The position numbers and the translations under genes are program-made. The notes under the pieces are model-generated. The model had not been told where the DNA came from. It made no database searches and saw only the letters and a program-made list of their open reading frames with translations. Positions 36,995-47,631 of a stretch of 64,000 bases of DNA are shown in pieces (position 1 is the first letter of the stretch; the number at the start of each line of letters is the position of its first letter). The DNA is from Salinicoccus cyprini (GTDB lineage: Bacteria > Bacillota > Bacilli > Staphylococcales > Salinicoccaceae): contig NZ_VMSJ01000001.1 in the NCBI RefSeq assembly GCF_007713705.1, forward strand, positions 930,001 through 994,000, read 5' to 3'.

Positions 36995-38248
36995 ATGTCC
37001 GGCGATCAGCCCTTCCCGCAGTTTGAGTGTCGACGGTTCCGTACAGCTGAGCGCACGCATGACAGAGAGCTGGCCATACTTCACTTTGAGGCGGTCCACA
37101 GTCTTCATCAGCCGGTCCCTGCGTTCTGCAGCCTCCACATCCTCAAAAAGTGAAATCTGCCGGACGTGATCAGGGATGAAATTCGTCAGTGAAATGCTGA
37201 GCGTCCGGTACATGGCATATGGATCCGCTATTCCACTGAGCAATTCCCATACCCGCTTCATGATGGCATTGCTGTCGTTCGTACCCTCACGGATGGTGAA
37301 CTGCTTGCGGTAGATCTTCCCTTCCGCCGTCCCTACGGCAAACTGTACAGTCCTTGCCATTCTGCCTGATATTCTGAGCCGGTGGGTGACTTCATCCACA
37401 TGCTCGAGCAGGACGACATAGGTCTCGTCGAATCGATAGTCCCGCATCAGTATCTGGCTCTTTACAATCGACGGGGAATGCACCACATGCTTCTCCCGGA
37501 TGGTGCTGAAGTCGATGCCATTGGCATGAAGATGCCAGTCGACACCGATGATGCCGAAGTCCCGCTTCAGATGCACCGGAGAATACTTTGCCAGATCCCC
37601 GATCGAGAATATGCCCCGTTCATTCAGTTTGATCTCACTTCTCCTGTTTATGCCCCAGAAATTCCTCAGCGGTTTGATTTTCCACAGCTTCTCAGGGACA
37701 TCTTCATACCGCCATTCCGCAATGCCACCCACCGTCTTCTTCGCCTCGATGTCGAGGGACAGCTTGCTGAGCAGAATATTTTCACCGATGCCGATGGCAC
37801 AGTCGATCCGGGTCTCCCGGTAGACTTCAGCCCGGATTCTTTCAGCAAGTGCATACGGCGTCTCTTCATAGATATGATAACTTTCGGTCACATCCATGAA
37901 GAACTCATCCACCGAATACTGGTGGAAATCCTCGGGCGCCACATATTTCAGCGCAATCTCGGTAATTCTCGCAGAATAGTCGAGGTATGTCTTCATGGAC
38001 GGGTTGATGATGTAGATGTCGTTTCGACTTGGTATTTCAAACAGTCTGGACCCCGTTCTGATGCCGATCTTCTTAAGTTCGGGCGTCGCCGCAAGGACTA
38101 CAGAGCCGAGGTTTTTCGTATCTGCGACAACTGCCAGCTTGGTCGTCATGGGATCGAGCCCCTTCAATATGCAGGAGACACTGGCAAAAAAGCTTTTCTG
38201 GTCGACACAGAAGACATGCCGGTGTGGACAGATATGATAATTATACAT
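36986..38248 (-). CDS. Y-family DNA polymerase (UmuC/UvrX type)
   Basis: Translesion DNA polymerase of 420 aa. The catalytic acidic residues are visible in HVFCVDQKSFFASVSC and QYSVDEFFMDVT (about residues 110-121). A helix-hairpin-helix region (LNERGIFSIGDLAKYS) and a little-finger domain follow. QISLF at 364-368 fits the sliding-clamp binding motif. It resembles the staphylococcal UmuC homologue and Bacillus UvrX/YqjW rather than DinB. GGAGGG lies before ATG 38248, and a LexA box 16 nt upstream of the start predicts SOS induction. Confidence 0.9.
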   Translation of the reverse strand: MYNYHICPHRHVFCVDQKSFFASVSCILKGLDPMTTKLAVVADTKNLGSVVLAATPELKKIGIRTGSRLFEIPSRNDIYIINPSMKTYLDYSARITEIALKYVAPEDFHQYSVDEFFMDVTESYHIYEETPYALAERIRAEVYRETRIDCAIGIGENILLSKLSLDIEAKKTVGGIAEWRYEDVPEKLWKIKPLRNFWGINRRSEIKLNERGIFSIGDLAKYSPVHLKRDFGIIGVDWHLHANGIDFSTIREKHVVHSPSIVKSQILMRDYRFDETYVVLLEHVDEVTHRLRISGRMARTVQFAVGTAEGKIYRKQFTIREGTNDSNAIMKRVWELLSGIADPYAMYRTLSISLTNFIPDHVRQISLFEDVEAAERRDRLMKTVDRLKVKYGQLSVMRALSCTEPSTLKLREGLIAGHKR

Positions 38249-38263
38249 GGAATCCCTCCATAC

Positions 38264-38277
38264 GGAACATATGTTCG
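38264..38277 (-). promoter_or_regulatory. SOS (LexA) box of the Y-family polymerase gene
   Basis: GGAACATATGTTCG is one mismatch from the perfect Gram-positive LexA palindrome CGAACATATGTTCG. It lies just downstream of the predicted -10, where LexA would block transcription. Confidence 0.88.
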
Positions 38278-38283
38278 TAATCC

Positions 38284-38312
38284 CGTATAATCATCATATC
38301 ACAAAAATACAA
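38284..38312 (-). promoter_or_regulatory. Putative promoter of the Y-family polymerase gene
   Basis: On the minus strand, TTGTAT (38307-38312) and TATACG (38284-38289) are separated by 17 bp, directly upstream of the LexA box. Confidence 0.6.
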
Positions 38313-38400
38313 CCCCGAAACATAAATGATGATTAATCGCAGATAATCAGGGAAAGACGGGGTATGGTATATTATACAATTTCAAAAGGAGGAAACCATA

Positions 38401-39405
38401 TTGAAAGATATTTTCAATCTGCTCAAGCAGGGCAGCAAATCATCGCTCATTGCATCCATTGTCAACTTCATCATTGCAGGCCTTAAAGGAGTCGCATTCA
38501 TCTTTACTGCCAATGTTGCAATGTTTGCAGAAATGATGCACTCCCTCGGGGATGCCATCAACCAGCTTTTTGTATACATCGGTTCAAGCCTGTCGAAGAA
38601 AGCACCGACAGAAAGATTCCCATTCGGCTTCGGGCGACTTGTAAATCTTGTCTGTCTGTTCGCCATCATTGTCGTTGCGATATTATCATATGAAACCATA
38701 CGCGAAGGCATACATCATATTGTAGAGCCGCTTCCGACCGAAACGGATACCACGATGCTGCTGATCAATATCGGTGTCCTTGCAATTGCCGCAATTCTTG
38801 AAAGTTTTGTACTGTACAAGGCAGGCAAGGAGGTTCTCGAGCAGGCGGGACAGCCATATGGAGGACTGAAGCCGCTGACTTCAAGCTTCGTGCACCTGAG
38901 CCGGGCCAAGCCGGCGACAAAGCTCGTATTCATGGAGGACACCGTCGCAACAGCCGGCGCCCTCCTCGCAATCATTGCCATACTGATCGCCCGTTTCACA
39001 GGGTTTGCACCGAGTGAAGGGATTGCATCCGTCATCATCGGTCTGATGATGTTCTATATCGTATACAGGGTATTCATGGAAAATGCAGCCGGTGTACTCG
39101 GTGAACACGACCCGCACATGGAGGAGCGCATTTCACAGATTGTGCTCCGCCACGACGCGATAGAGGATATCAGAAAACTGTTTGTTCTGAAGGAAGGGGA
39201 CAACCTCCACGTCGAAGTGGTCGCAGAAATCGATCCGGACCTCACTTCAAGGGAAGTAAATGACATCCGCAACGAAATAGAAAAAATCATCATGGAACAG
39301 AAGCACGTCACGGATGTGAACATGGAATTCGAATTGAATGACGGCAAAAGGACATGGCCGGAAACGCAGAATGAAATGGATCAGAAACCAGGACAGGATG
39401 CATAA
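38401..39405 (+). CDS. Cation diffusion facilitator (CDF) metal exporter
   Basis: Membrane metal/proton antiporter of 334 aa. Six hydrophobic segments span about residues 15-220; the first metal-site region is NVAMFAEMMHSLGDAINQ (about 37-54) and the second FMEDTVATAGALLAI (about 179-193). The cytoplasmic C-terminal domain (from about 225) contains HDAIEDIRKLF and HVEVVAEIDPDL. The start is TTG with AAAGGAGG 8 nt upstream. Likely substrate is Zn, Mn, Fe or Co; the NxxxE-type first site is less usual than the HxxxD of zinc exporters, so specificity is open. Confidence 0.88.
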   Translation: MKDIFNLLKQGSKSSLIASIVNFIIAGLKGVAFIFTANVAMFAEMMHSLGDAINQLFVYIGSSLSKKAPTERFPFGFGRLVNLVCLFAIIVVAILSYETIREGIHHIVEPLPTETDTTMLLINIGVLAIAAILESFVLYKAGKEVLEQAGQPYGGLKPLTSSFVHLSRAKPATKLVFMEDTVATAGALLAIIAILIARFTGFAPSEGIASVIIGLMMFYIVYRVFMENAAGVLGEHDPHMEERISQIVLRHDAIEDIRKLFVLKEGDNLHVEVVAEIDPDLTSREVNDIRNEIEKIIMEQKHVTDVNMEFELNDGKRTWPETQNEMDQKPGQDA

Positions 39406-39406
39406 T

Positions 39407-39438
39407 AAAAAGGATGGCGATTACGCCATCCTTTTTTT
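39407..39438. terminator. Bidirectional terminator between the CDF and LCP genes
   Basis: AAAAAGGATGGCG and CGCCATCCTTTTT around a 4-nt loop, with A and T runs on both sides. Confidence 0.94.
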
Positions 39439-40450
39439 ATTCGCCAGCCGGGTCTTCTGCACTCGGTTCAAGCGCCTCTGCGTCCTCTACATTTCCTTCG
39501 AGGAAATCATGGAGATACTGGCTGTTGGTCTCGAAGTCAAGATCGATGACATTTCCAGCGTGCGGAATATCAACGAACTGGTAGGTATTCTCCACCGGCA
39601 GCGTGAGGGTCTCGATGTTCTTGTCACTTCTTACGAGGAATGACGCCATCATCCTGTACATCTCCCCATTGCTCATGCTGGTATTGACGTGTCCCATGGC
39701 CGTTCCTGCAATTTTGGGCAGTTTGAAAATGTTGCCAACACTGAGAGCCTCATCCTTCAGTGCATTGATCACCTGCTGCTGGCGTCTGACACGGCCGAAG
39801 TCGCCTTCTGCGTCATGACGGAAGCGGGCATAGGCCAGAAGGTCCTGACCACCAAGCTGCTGCTCTCCCTGCTTCAGCTCCGTATCGATCTTTGCAGACA
39901 TGTCCTTCTCGACATCTATGGTGATACCATTTCTATTGATGACATCAACGACCGATTCGAATGCCTGGTAGTCCACCACTGCATACTCCTCCACTTCAAT
40001 GCCGAAGTTCTGCTCAATGGTCTGCCTGAGCAGCTCCACCCCGCCAAGCGAATAGACCGAATTGATCTTATAGCTCTGGTAGCCGGGGATATCCACATAA
40101 ATATCGCGCATGAGAGATACCAGTTTCATCTCCTTGTTCATGAAGTCGTACTGGGCAAGCATGATGACGTCCGTCCGCTGGGTGCCATCCACCTCACGGT
40201 CTGCACCAAGCAGCAGAATATTCTTCTTGCCATCATTATTGTCATCCCCGTTGAATTCGAACGTCTCCTGCTCCACACCATTCTCCTCGGCAATCTTCAA
40301 TCCCGACTGGTATGATAAGAACACGTAGAGGACCAGAGCGATGAGCACCGCCAGCAGTATGAGCGGAATGAGCGTCCGCTTCCTCATACGCTTCTTCTTT
40401 TTTATATTATTATGCTCCGGTCTTCCGGAACGTCTGTATTCATTTTCCAT
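39437..40450 (-). CDS. msrR: LytR-CpsA-Psr (LCP) family cell-wall polymer ligase, MsrR-like
   Basis: Membrane-anchored phosphotransferase of 337 aa that attaches wall teichoic acid or capsule to peptidoglycan. A short basic cytoplasmic tail, one transmembrane helix (about residues 24-44) and the LCP domain (from about 75: NILLLGADREVDGTQRTDVIM, then SLMRDIYVDIP and YARFRHDAEGDFGRVRRQQQ) are visible; the arginines and aspartates bind pyrophosphate. The C-terminal tail is acidic. The frame opens at 40483, but AGGAG lies 7 nt before ATG 40450. The MsrR name rests on its place near femAB and parEC in staphylococci. Confidence 0.86.
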   Translation of the reverse strand: MENEYRRSGRPEHNNIKKKKRMRKRTLIPLILLAVLIALVLYVFLSYQSGLKIAEENGVEQETFEFNGDDNNDGKKNILLLGADREVDGTQRTDVIMLAQYDFMNKEMKLVSLMRDIYVDIPGYQSYKINSVYSLGGVELLRQTIEQNFGIEVEEYAVVDYQAFESVVDVINRNGITIDVEKDMSAKIDTELKQGEQQLGGQDLLAYARFRHDAEGDFGRVRRQQQVINALKDEALSVGNIFKLPKIAGTAMGHVNTSMSNGEMYRMMASFLVRSDKNIETLTLPVENTYQFVDIPHAGNVIDLDFETNSQYLHDFLEGNVEDAEALEPSAEDPAGE

Positions 40451-40603
40451 AATCATGCTCCTGTCATCTATATACCCAATCATTCTAACTGTTTTCCGCC
40501 GAATAATAAAGAAATTATATTGTCTTCATCCGGACAAGCATATAAAAAATTGTTATGGACAGGCTCCATATAGTAGAATATCCATAAGAAAAGAGGGATT
40601 GAT

Positions 40604-41560
40604 ATGATCAGAAAACTACTACCGCTCGCGATGGCACTGCTGCTGCTTGCACCGGGCCGGGCCGAAGCCGCTACAGAGTGGAATGAAGCGGTCACCGTAT
40701 ATGGTGCGGCGCTCGAAAATGATCCACAGCTCCAGGAATCCACACGTGAAATACTGGGCGCTGCAGAAAGTGATAAGGTCGCCTATGTCTACAGCGAAGA
40801 CGTGCAGGAATATATCGGCATGAACTACAGCGATGATGTACTGAAGTCGAGCATACGCATCATCCAGCAGGACCAGGGATATGGACTCGATATCACCGTG
40901 GATGAAAGCATGGGGCAGATCACCCAGATCACTGATGAGACATACAAGAACGCACTGCTCACTTCAGGCATTACGGACGCACAGGTCGTGATTGGTGCTG
41001 CGCAGGACGTCACCGGCGAGAGTGCCCTTGCAGGCATCTACAAGGCCTATGAGGCCCAGGGCGAAGCCATAGATACCGAGCGTACACAGAATGCCCAGGA
41101 GGAGCTCGGCACCATCACGGAGATTACAGAAGAGAACAGCAGTGTTGCAGGATTCTCCCAGGAACAGCTCAACAAGATGATCACCGACATCAAAATCGAG
41201 GTCATCAATCAGGGCGGGAACCTGGCGGAATCGGAGATACGGAATATCGTCGATGAACAGATGGCGGCCAATGGTCTGGACGGCATTCTGACACAGGCGC
41301 AGATCGACAGGATCGTCGCTCTCATCGAACAGATACAGAATTCCGGACTCTTCCAGAGCGAAGAAGCGCAGGCACTGAAAGATAGCGCCCAGAATCTGAT
41401 CGATCAGATCACTTCGAGCGATTCATTCAAAAATGCAGTCGACCAGGCGGAATCGCTGGGACAGGAAATCCAGGAATCGAGCGCCTGGGAATCATTCAGG
41501 ACAGCCGTATCGAACTTCTTCGACCGCGTCGTCTCATTCTTCAGATCACTATTCAACTAG
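40604..41560 (+). CDS. Secreted DUF1002 family protein
   Basis: Protein of 318 aa with a signal peptide (MIRKLLPLAMALLLLAPGRA, then likely cleavage after EAA near residue 23). The segment VAYVYSEDVQEYIGMNYSDD and the following residues match the uncharacterised DUF1002 family (Bacillus YpuA). The C-terminal half is helical and rich in Gln/Glu, ending with an aromatic amphipathic stretch (FFDRVVSFFRSLFN). AGAGGG precedes the ATG. Monocistronic, with a strong terminator. Function unknown; extracellular or cell-wall location is inferred. Confidence 0.85.
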   Translation: MIRKLLPLAMALLLLAPGRAEAATEWNEAVTVYGAALENDPQLQESTREILGAAESDKVAYVYSEDVQEYIGMNYSDDVLKSSIRIIQQDQGYGLDITVDESMGQITQITDETYKNALLTSGITDAQVVIGAAQDVTGESALAGIYKAYEAQGEAIDTERTQNAQEELGTITEITEENSSVAGFSQEQLNKMITDIKIEVINQGGNLAESEIRNIVDEQMAANGLDGILTQAQIDRIVALIEQIQNSGLFQSEEAQALKDSAQNLIDQITSSDSFKNAVDQAESLGQEIQESSAWESFRTAVSNFFDRVVSFFRSLFN

Positions 41561-41594
41561 AAAAAGGGCAGACCTCATGGTCTGCCCTTTCATT
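41561..41594. terminator. Bidirectional terminator between the DUF1002 gene and the alanine carrier gene
   Basis: AAAGGGCAGACC and GGTCTGCCCTTT form a perfect 12-bp stem with a 4-nt loop, with A/T runs on both sides. Confidence 0.92.
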
Positions 41595-41601
41595 TATGCA
41601 A

Positions 41602-43065
41602 TCATCTTTCATTATCCCTGTAGGCGTATCTGTTTTCGCCCCATTCATCGACAGAAGTGAGGTCTGCTCTGATGTTGTTCGTCTGGAATACCGGATTTTC
41701 GCCACGTTTGAGCTGCTTCTTGTAGTCGGCTGCGACTTGCCAGACGACGTTGCTCAGACCGAATACGGCGACCAGGTTGGTCACGGCCATCAGCGCCATG
41801 AACAGATCAGCTGTCGCCCATGCCGTATCGAGATCCATGACGGAACCGACGAAGATCATGACGACCACGAGTATTTTGAATACGAACAGTAGCACACGGT
41901 TCTCCTTGATGTAGTATAGATTGCTCTGCCCATAGAAATAGTTGCCAAGAATGGAACTGTAGGCAAACAGCAGGATGACAATCGCAATGAATGTGGCACC
42001 GAATGAACCGATCTGCTCGGTCATTGCCATCTGTGTGACTTCGATTCCCTGCACAGCATCTGCACCAAAACTCAAATCGGTATACATGAGGATAAGGATT
42101 GCTGTCGCAGTACATACGATCATCGTATCGAAGAAGACACCAAGCGATTGTATGAGACCCTGTTTGACCGGGTGGCTGACTGCTGAGGATGCTGCTGCGT
42201 TCGGTGCAGAACCCATACCCGCTTCATTGGAGAAAAGTCCCCGCTGGAAGCCGTTGAGTATCGCAGCACCGACAGCACCACCGAATACTTCACGAATGCC
42301 GAAAGCATTTGTAAAGATTCTTCCAAGCATCGGTATGATCTGGTCGTAATTGATGATCAGAATGACGAAGACCACACCCAGATAGATGATGGCCATCACC
42401 GGCACAATATATCCGGTAACGTTCGCAATCCATTTCGCACCACCAAAGATGACCAGTCCGGCAAGGGCGGCAACGATGAGGCCGATGATCCACCGGTCCA
42501 CATTGAAGGCCTGTTCATAGGCATGCGCAATCGTATTTGCCTGCAATCCATTGAACACAAAGCCAAAAGTGATGGTGATCAGAACGGCGAAAAGCAACCC
42601 CAGCCATTTCTGGTTGAGTCCCTTCTCCATGTAGTAGGCCGGCCCCCCGCGGAACCCGCCTTCAGCATCCTTCACCTTATAGACCTGCGCGAGTGTGGAT
42701 TCGAAAAACGCAGTGGCTGCACCAAAGAATGCAACAATCCACATCCAGAAGATGGCACCCGGGCCACCGAGTACAATCGCAGTGGCTACCCCTGCGATAT
42801 TTCCAGTCCCGACACGGGAAGCTGCACTGATAGTAAATGCCTGGAACGGGGAAATCCCCTTCCGGCCATCCGGCAGTGCTTCTCCCTTTTCCGTCAGCAC
42901 ATGGAACATTTCCTTGAACCATCTGAACTGGACGAACTTGGAACTGATTGAAAAATAAAGACCTGCGACGATCAGCAGTCCTATGAGGAAGTCTCCCCAT
43001 AGAAGCGAGTTGCCGACTTCGACAAAAGTTTTAAACCATTCGGGTATTATCCCTTCAAAATCCAT
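41602..43065 (-). CDS. Sodium:alanine/glycine symporter (AGCS family)
   Basis: Membrane carrier of 487 aa with 10-11 hydrophobic segments. AGCS hallmarks are SAASRVGTGNIAGVATAI (about residues 80-97), GGPAYYMEKGL, and NGFQRGLFSNEAGMGSAPNAAA (in two parts near 265-285). It imports alanine or glycine with sodium. CAGGAGG is before the ATG. It lies downstream of parC, in the same position and orientation as in S. aureus as I recall it, with its own start region in a 66-bp gap. Confidence 0.93.
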   Translation of the reverse strand: MDFEGIIPEWFKTFVEVGNSLLWGDFLIGLLIVAGLYFSISSKFVQFRWFKEMFHVLTEKGEALPDGRKGISPFQAFTISAASRVGTGNIAGVATAIVLGGPGAIFWMWIVAFFGAATAFFESTLAQVYKVKDAEGGFRGGPAYYMEKGLNQKWLGLLFAVLITITFGFVFNGLQANTIAHAYEQAFNVDRWIIGLIVAALAGLVIFGGAKWIANVTGYIVPVMAIIYLGVVFVILIINYDQIIPMLGRIFTNAFGIREVFGGAVGAAILNGFQRGLFSNEAGMGSAPNAAASSAVSHPVKQGLIQSLGVFFDTMIVCTATAILILMYTDLSFGADAVQGIEVTQMAMTEQIGSFGATFIAIVILLFAYSSILGNYFYGQSNLYYIKENRVLLFVFKILVVVMIFVGSVMDLDTAWATADLFMALMAVTNLVAVFGLSNVVWQVAADYKKQLKRGENPVFQTNNIRADLTSVDEWGENRYAYRDNER

Positions 43066-43131
43066 ATTGCACCTCCTGAGATAATTTCCATTATATCATT
43101 GACGAAAGTGCTATGAAGAAAGAAATTGATT

Positions 43132-45552
43132 TTACTGGTTTCCGAGTGCCGGATTTTCAAAAACGACACTTTCCACTTCACCGAATTCATTCTCATCGAC
43201 AACAAAGGAACCATTGGCATATTTGCCGCTGACACGGATGGATCTGGCATCGATATCAAAGCTTGATCCAGCCGAGAAGAGTGTCATGTCTATATTGTTT
43301 TCGATGAGGCGTGCGCCGATGATGCGGTGCGGCTTCGATTTGATTTCCTTGAGCAGCGTATTCCCGACCTGTGCCCGGCCGCCCGCTTCAAACGTATCGA
43401 TGGCTGTGCGTTTCACTGCCCCCCGCTGGGTGACGGTCACAAGAAACTTCTCATTTGTGATGAGACCGGAAAATGCCAGGCTGTCATCCGCCTTGAGCTG
43501 TATTGCTCTCACGCCCTGGGCCTTCAGTCCCGTCGCATTGACATCGGACAGCGGGTACCTGAGGGAAATCCCTTTTTCCGTAACCAGCAGTACATCCGCT
43601 GCCGCATCGGCAAGCTCGACACTGATGACAACATCGTCCTTCTTGAGGTTGATGCCCGAGATCGGACGTCTGATGCGGGTTGCTTCATAGGCTTTCAGCC
43701 CGGTCTTTTTGATCTGCCCCTGTCTGGTCGTCGTCACAACGGAGACATCATCCCCGTATCCTTCAACGACGAAGGCCGCAACAGGCACTTCCTTCGCTCC
43801 GAGTCTGAAGCGGTTCGAAAGATGCTGGCCGTTATCCTTCCAGCGGATATCCGGCAGTTCATGCACCGGAATGATCATGTAGTTGCCGTGGCTCGTGAAC
43901 ACAAGCATATGCTCAAGCGTATGGGCCTGACGGACAAGCAGCACCTGATCGTCTTCCTTCATTCCGATCTCCTCCGGTGTGCTCGCATTATAGCTTCTCT
44001 GGCTCGTCCGCTTCACATAGCCTTCACGCGTCAGCGAAACGACCACTTCCTCTTTTGCGATGAGGACTTCCTTTTCGAGTTCGATGGTCTCTATCTCGTC
44101 CTCCACGGTGCTTTTACGTGGCGTTGCATACTTCTTCCTGATATCCCTGAGTTCCTTTTTGATCACCTTCGCCAGCTGCTTCTCATTAGAGAGGATGTCA
44201 CGCAGCTGGTTGATGGTATAGTCCAGTTCATTGTGCTCCGTCTCAAGTTCCACGATGTCCGTATTCGTCAGACGGTACAGCTGGAGCATGACGATGGCTT
44301 CGGCCTGGGCTTCTGTGAAGCTGAAGGCCTCCACCAGATTCTCCTTGGCATTGCGCTTGTTGTCCGACTCCCTGATGACCCGGATGACCTCATCCAGGAT
44401 GGACAGTGCCTTCATCAGACCTTCGATGATATGCATCCGGCGTTCGGCTTCCGAAAGTTCATGCCGTGAGCGGTTGAGGATGACCGACTTCTGGTGGGCG
44501 ATGTAGCTCGTCAGTATCTCTTTCAGTCCGAGCTGCTTCGGCGCCCGGTCGCTGATCGCCACCATGTTGAAGGAATATGACACCTGCAGATCGGTCTTCT
44601 TGTAGAAGTAGTTGATGATGCCTTCGACATTCGCTTCCTTCTTCACTTCAACAACGATGCGCAGTCCTTCACGGTCCGTCTCATCCCGGACTTCGAGTAT
44701 GCCGTCGACATTGCGGTCCGCACGAATTTCATCCATCTTTTTGACGAGGTTGGCCTTGTTCACTTCAAAGGGCAGCTCCTCGATGATGATGAGCGTCTTG
44801 CTGCCTCTTGTATCCTCGGTGCGCACCTTGCTGCGTACGATGATCTTGCCGCGTCCCGTCTCATAGGCTTTCCTGATCTGGTCCACACCCTGGATGGTGC
44901 CACCGGTCGGAAAATCAGGACCTTTGACGACTTCCATCAATTCCTCGACGCTTGTATTCGGCTTGTCGATCATCTTCAGTGTGGCATCGATGACCTCACC
45001 AAGATTGTGCGGCGGAATATCCGTCGCATAACCGGCGGATATTCCGGTCGAACCGTTCACCAGCAGATTCGGAAATTTGGACGGAAGTACAGTCGGCTCC
45101 ATTTCCGTATCATCGAAGTTGTTGATGAACTGGACCGTATTCTTATTGATGTCCCTGAGCATCTCATTCGATATTTCGGACAGCCTTGCTTCTGTATATC
45201 GCATGGCAGCAGGCGGGTCGCCGTCGACACTGCCCTTGTTGCCGTGGATATCGATCAGCCCTTCGCGCATCTTCCATTCCTGCGACAGCCGGATCATCGC
45301 TTCATAAACACTGGAATCCCCGTGCGGATGATAGTTGCCGATGACGTTGCCGACTGTCTTGGCGCTTTTCCGGAACCCTTTCTCATACGTGTTGCCTTCC
45401 TTGTACATGGCGTACAGAATGCGCCGCTGTACCGGTTTCAGACCATCTCTGACGTCAGGGATGGCACGATCCTGGATGACATACTTGCTGTAGCGGCCGA
45501 AACGGTCGCCGATGACATCTTCAAGCTGCATCCGCTGGACTTGTTCAGTCAT
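43132..45552 (-). CDS. parC: DNA topoisomerase IV subunit A
   Basis: DNA-cleaving subunit (806 aa) of topoisomerase IV, which decatenates daughter chromosomes. The catalytic tyrosine is Tyr119 in AMRYTEARL. The quinolone-resistance region reads [11 protein letters not shown], with Ser80 and Glu84 both in the quinolone-susceptible state. The C-terminal domain shows six-bladed beta-pinwheel repeats. The ATG overlaps the parE stop by 8 nt in AATGACTGA, so translation is coupled. Also called grlA. Confidence 0.97.
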   Translation of the reverse strand: MTEQVQRMQLEDVIGDRFGRYSKYVIQDRAIPDVRDGLKPVQRRILYAMYKEGNTYEKGFRKSAKTVGNVIGNYHPHGDSSVYEAMIRLSQEWKMREGLIDIHGNKGSVDGDPPAAMRYTEARLSEISNEMLRDINKNTVQFINNFDDTEMEPTVLPSKFPNLLVNGSTGISAGYATDIPPHNLGEVIDATLKMIDKPNTSVEELMEVVKGPDFPTGGTIQGVDQIRKAYETGRGKIIVRSKVRTEDTRGSKTLIIIEELPFEVNKANLVKKMDEIRADRNVDGILEVRDETDREGLRIVVEVKKEANVEGIINYFYKKTDLQVSYSFNMVAISDRAPKQLGLKEILTSYIAHQKSVILNRSRHELSEAERRMHIIEGLMKALSILDEVIRVIRESDNKRNAKENLVEAFSFTEAQAEAIVMLQLYRLTNTDIVELETEHNELDYTINQLRDILSNEKQLAKVIKKELRDIRKKYATPRKSTVEDEIETIELEKEVLIAKEEVVVSLTREGYVKRTSQRSYNASTPEEIGMKEDDQVLLVRQAHTLEHMLVFTSHGNYMIIPVHELPDIRWKDNGQHLSNRFRLGAKEVPVAAFVVEGYGDDVSVVTTTRQGQIKKTGLKAYEATRIRRPISGINLKKDDVVISVELADAAADVLLVTEKGISLRYPLSDVNATGLKAQGVRAIQLKADDSLAFSGLITNEKFLVTVTQRGAVKRTAIDTFEAGGRAQVGNTLLKEIKSKPHRIIGARLIENNIDMTLFSAGSSFDIDARSIRVSGKYANGSFVVDENEFGEVESVVFENPALGNQ

Positions 45553-47527
45553 TCATTTCACCACTTTCTGCAAATTTCGTGACGTCGTCCTTGCCCAGTA
45601 TGCTGTCTGCATCCTCGAGCGTGAAACTGACATTGGATTCGATCCACTTTCTGCGCATCTGGACATTATCGCCCATCAGCGTCGTCACACGCTTCAGCGA
45701 CAGTGCTTCATCTTCCACCTGTACCTGGATGAGCGTACGTGTTTCGGGATCCATGGTCGTTTCCCACAGCTGGTCCGGCATCATTTCACCTAACCCCTTG
45801 TAGCGCTGCAGGTCGATATTTTTCCCCATTTCCTTCTGTGCCTGGACCAGTTCGTCTTCGGTCCACACATATCTGACGTCGGCTTTCTTCTTGCCGCGCG
45901 TCTTCAGCTGGAAGAGCGGCGGCATTGCAATATAGATCTTTCCTGCATCAAAGAGCGGACGCATATAATTGAAGAAGAACGTCAGCAGAAGCACCTGGAT
46001 GTGGGCGCCGTCCGTATCCGCATCGGTCATGATGACGATCTTGTCGTAGTTCGAATCCTCCACATTGAATTCGGTACCGACACCGGCACCGATCGTATGA
46101 ATGATGGTATTGATTTCTTCATTCTTGAATATATCTTCGAATCTTGCCTTCTCCGTATTGATGACCTTGCCGCGCAGCGGCAGGATGGCCTGGAATCTTC
46201 TGTCCCGGCCCTGCTTGGCGGAGCCCCCTGCCGAGTCACCCTCGACAAGATACAGTTCATTCTTTTTGGAGTTGCGGCTCTGGGCAGGTGTCAGTTTGCC
46301 GGACAGCAGCGTATCCTTGCGGCGTTTCTTGCCGTTCCTTGCCTCTTCACGCGCTTTTCTTGCGGTCTCCCTGACATTCCTTGCCTTGAGTGCCTTCTTG
46401 ACGAGCTGGGTGCTGAGTGGCCCATTCTCCTCGAGGAAGTATGGCAGATGCTCACTCATCAGCGACTCCATGACATTACGGGCTTCACTGGTACCGAGTT
46501 TGCTCTTCGTCTGCCCCTCGAACTGGAGCAGGTTCTCAGGAATCTTCACTGAAATGACCGCCGTCAACCCTTCGCGGATGTCATTGCCTTCAAGATTCTT
46601 ATCTTTGTCCTTCAGTTCATTGATCTTGCGTGCATACTCATTGAAGACACGCGTAAAGCCGGTCTTGAAGCCGATCTCATGTGTGCCGCCATCTTTCGTC
46701 CGTACGTTATTGACGAACGAAATCAGCGTTTCCGTGTACTGGTCGTTATACTGGAAGCTCACTTCAGCCACAATATCATTGTATTCACCCGAAAACATGA
46801 CGACATCACCGATGGCATCCTTGCCTTCATTCAGAAAATTGATGAAAGCCTTCAGTCCATCATCGTACTTGAAAGTTTCCTCAAGCGGCGCTTCCGGGCG
46901 TCTGTCGGTGATGGAGATCTTCAGCCCCTTCTGAAGAAAGGCCGATTCGCGCATGCGCTCCATGATTGTCTCAAAATTGAATACTGTGCCGGACTTGAAG
47001 ATTTCCCCATCCGGTCTGAAAGTCACTTCCGTCCCTGTCTCCCTTGTCTTGCCTGTCACTTCGAGAGGCCGGTCCAGCTTGCCGCCGTCCTTGAATGACA
47101 TTTCATGGATCTTCCCATCCCGGAAGATCCTGATTTTCACCCATTCGCTCAGGGCATTCACCACCGAGGCACCGACACCGTGCAGCCCGCCCGATGTCTT
47201 GTAGCCGCCGGCGCCGAACTTGCCGCCCGCATGAAGCACAGTGAAGATGACTTCAGGTGTTGGTTTCCCTGAAGTATGCATGCCTGTCGGCATGCCGCGT
47301 CCATTATCCCGGACAGTGATGCTTTCATCCGGGTTGATTGTAATGCTGATCTCGTCCCCATGGCCATTGATGACCTCATCCACCGAGTTGTCGGTGATTT
47401 CATACACCAGATGGTGAAGCCCCCTATGGTCGGTCGAGCCGATATACATTCCCGGTCTTTTCCTTACGGCATCCAGACCTTCCAGTATTTGAATCGAATC
47501 ATCATTATAAGTATTCTGTCCTGCCAA
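45545..47527 (-). CDS. parE: DNA topoisomerase IV subunit B
   Basis: ATPase subunit (660 aa) of topoisomerase IV. GHKL motifs [15 protein letters not shown] and [11 protein letters not shown] lie near residues 45-80; the TOPRIM domain includes [17 protein letters not shown] and [11 protein letters not shown]. The start is TTG with AGGAGG 7 nt upstream. A perfect LexA-type box lies 16 nt before the start, so parE-parC should be SOS-inducible, as reported for parEC in Bacillus subtilis and S. aureus. Confidence 0.97.
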   Translation of the reverse strand: MAGQNTYNDDSIQILEGLDAVRKRPGMYIGSTDHRGLHHLVYEITDNSVDEVINGHGDEISITINPDESITVRDNGRGMPTGMHTSGKPTPEVIFTVLHAGGKFGAGGYKTSGGLHGVGASVVNALSEWVKIRIFRDGKIHEMSFKDGGKLDRPLEVTGKTRETGTEVTFRPDGEIFKSGTVFNFETIMERMRESAFLQKGLKISITDRRPEAPLEETFKYDDGLKAFINFLNEGKDAIGDVVMFSGEYNDIVAEVSFQYNDQYTETLISFVNNVRTKDGGTHEIGFKTGFTRVFNEYARKINELKDKDKNLEGNDIREGLTAVISVKIPENLLQFEGQTKSKLGTSEARNVMESLMSEHLPYFLEENGPLSTQLVKKALKARNVRETARKAREEARNGKKRRKDTLLSGKLTPAQSRNSKKNELYLVEGDSAGGSAKQGRDRRFQAILPLRGKVINTEKARFEDIFKNEEINTIIHTIGAGVGTEFNVEDSNYDKIVIMTDADTDGAHIQVLLLTFFFNYMRPLFDAGKIYIAMPPLFQLKTRGKKKADVRYVWTEDELVQAQKEMGKNIDLQRYKGLGEMMPDQLWETTMDPETRTLIQVQVEDEALSLKRVTTLMGDNVQMRRKWIESNVSFTLEDADSILGKDDVTKFAESGEMND

Positions 47528-47543
47528 ATCTGATATCCTCCTA

Positions 47544-47557
47544 CAAACATACGTTCG
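47544..47557 (-). promoter_or_regulatory. SOS (LexA) box of parEC
   Basis: On the minus strand CGAACGTATGTTTG matches the Gram-positive consensus CGAACRNRYGTTYG at every position. Candidate promoter elements just upstream (TTGTAT, 17 bp, TAAAAA) place it at the transcription start. Confidence 0.9.
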
Positions 47558-47631
47558 TTATTTTTATCTCATGTTCTATTTTTATACAAAACCTCCATGA
47601 TTGCAACCATAATCGTTTCAAATACTGAAAT

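Noticed and set aside
37382-38290. A 302-codon plus-strand frame opposite the Y-family polymerase
   Set aside because: No start signals or domain; the polymerase on the minus strand has a Shine-Dalgarno, promoter and LexA box.
43327-44469. A 380-codon plus-strand frame opposite parC
   Set aside because: Shadow of the parC frame; no recognisable protein family.
43360-45320. Fluoroquinolone-resistance changes in ParC
   Set aside because: The determining region keeps Ser80 and Glu84, so no resistance substitution is visible.
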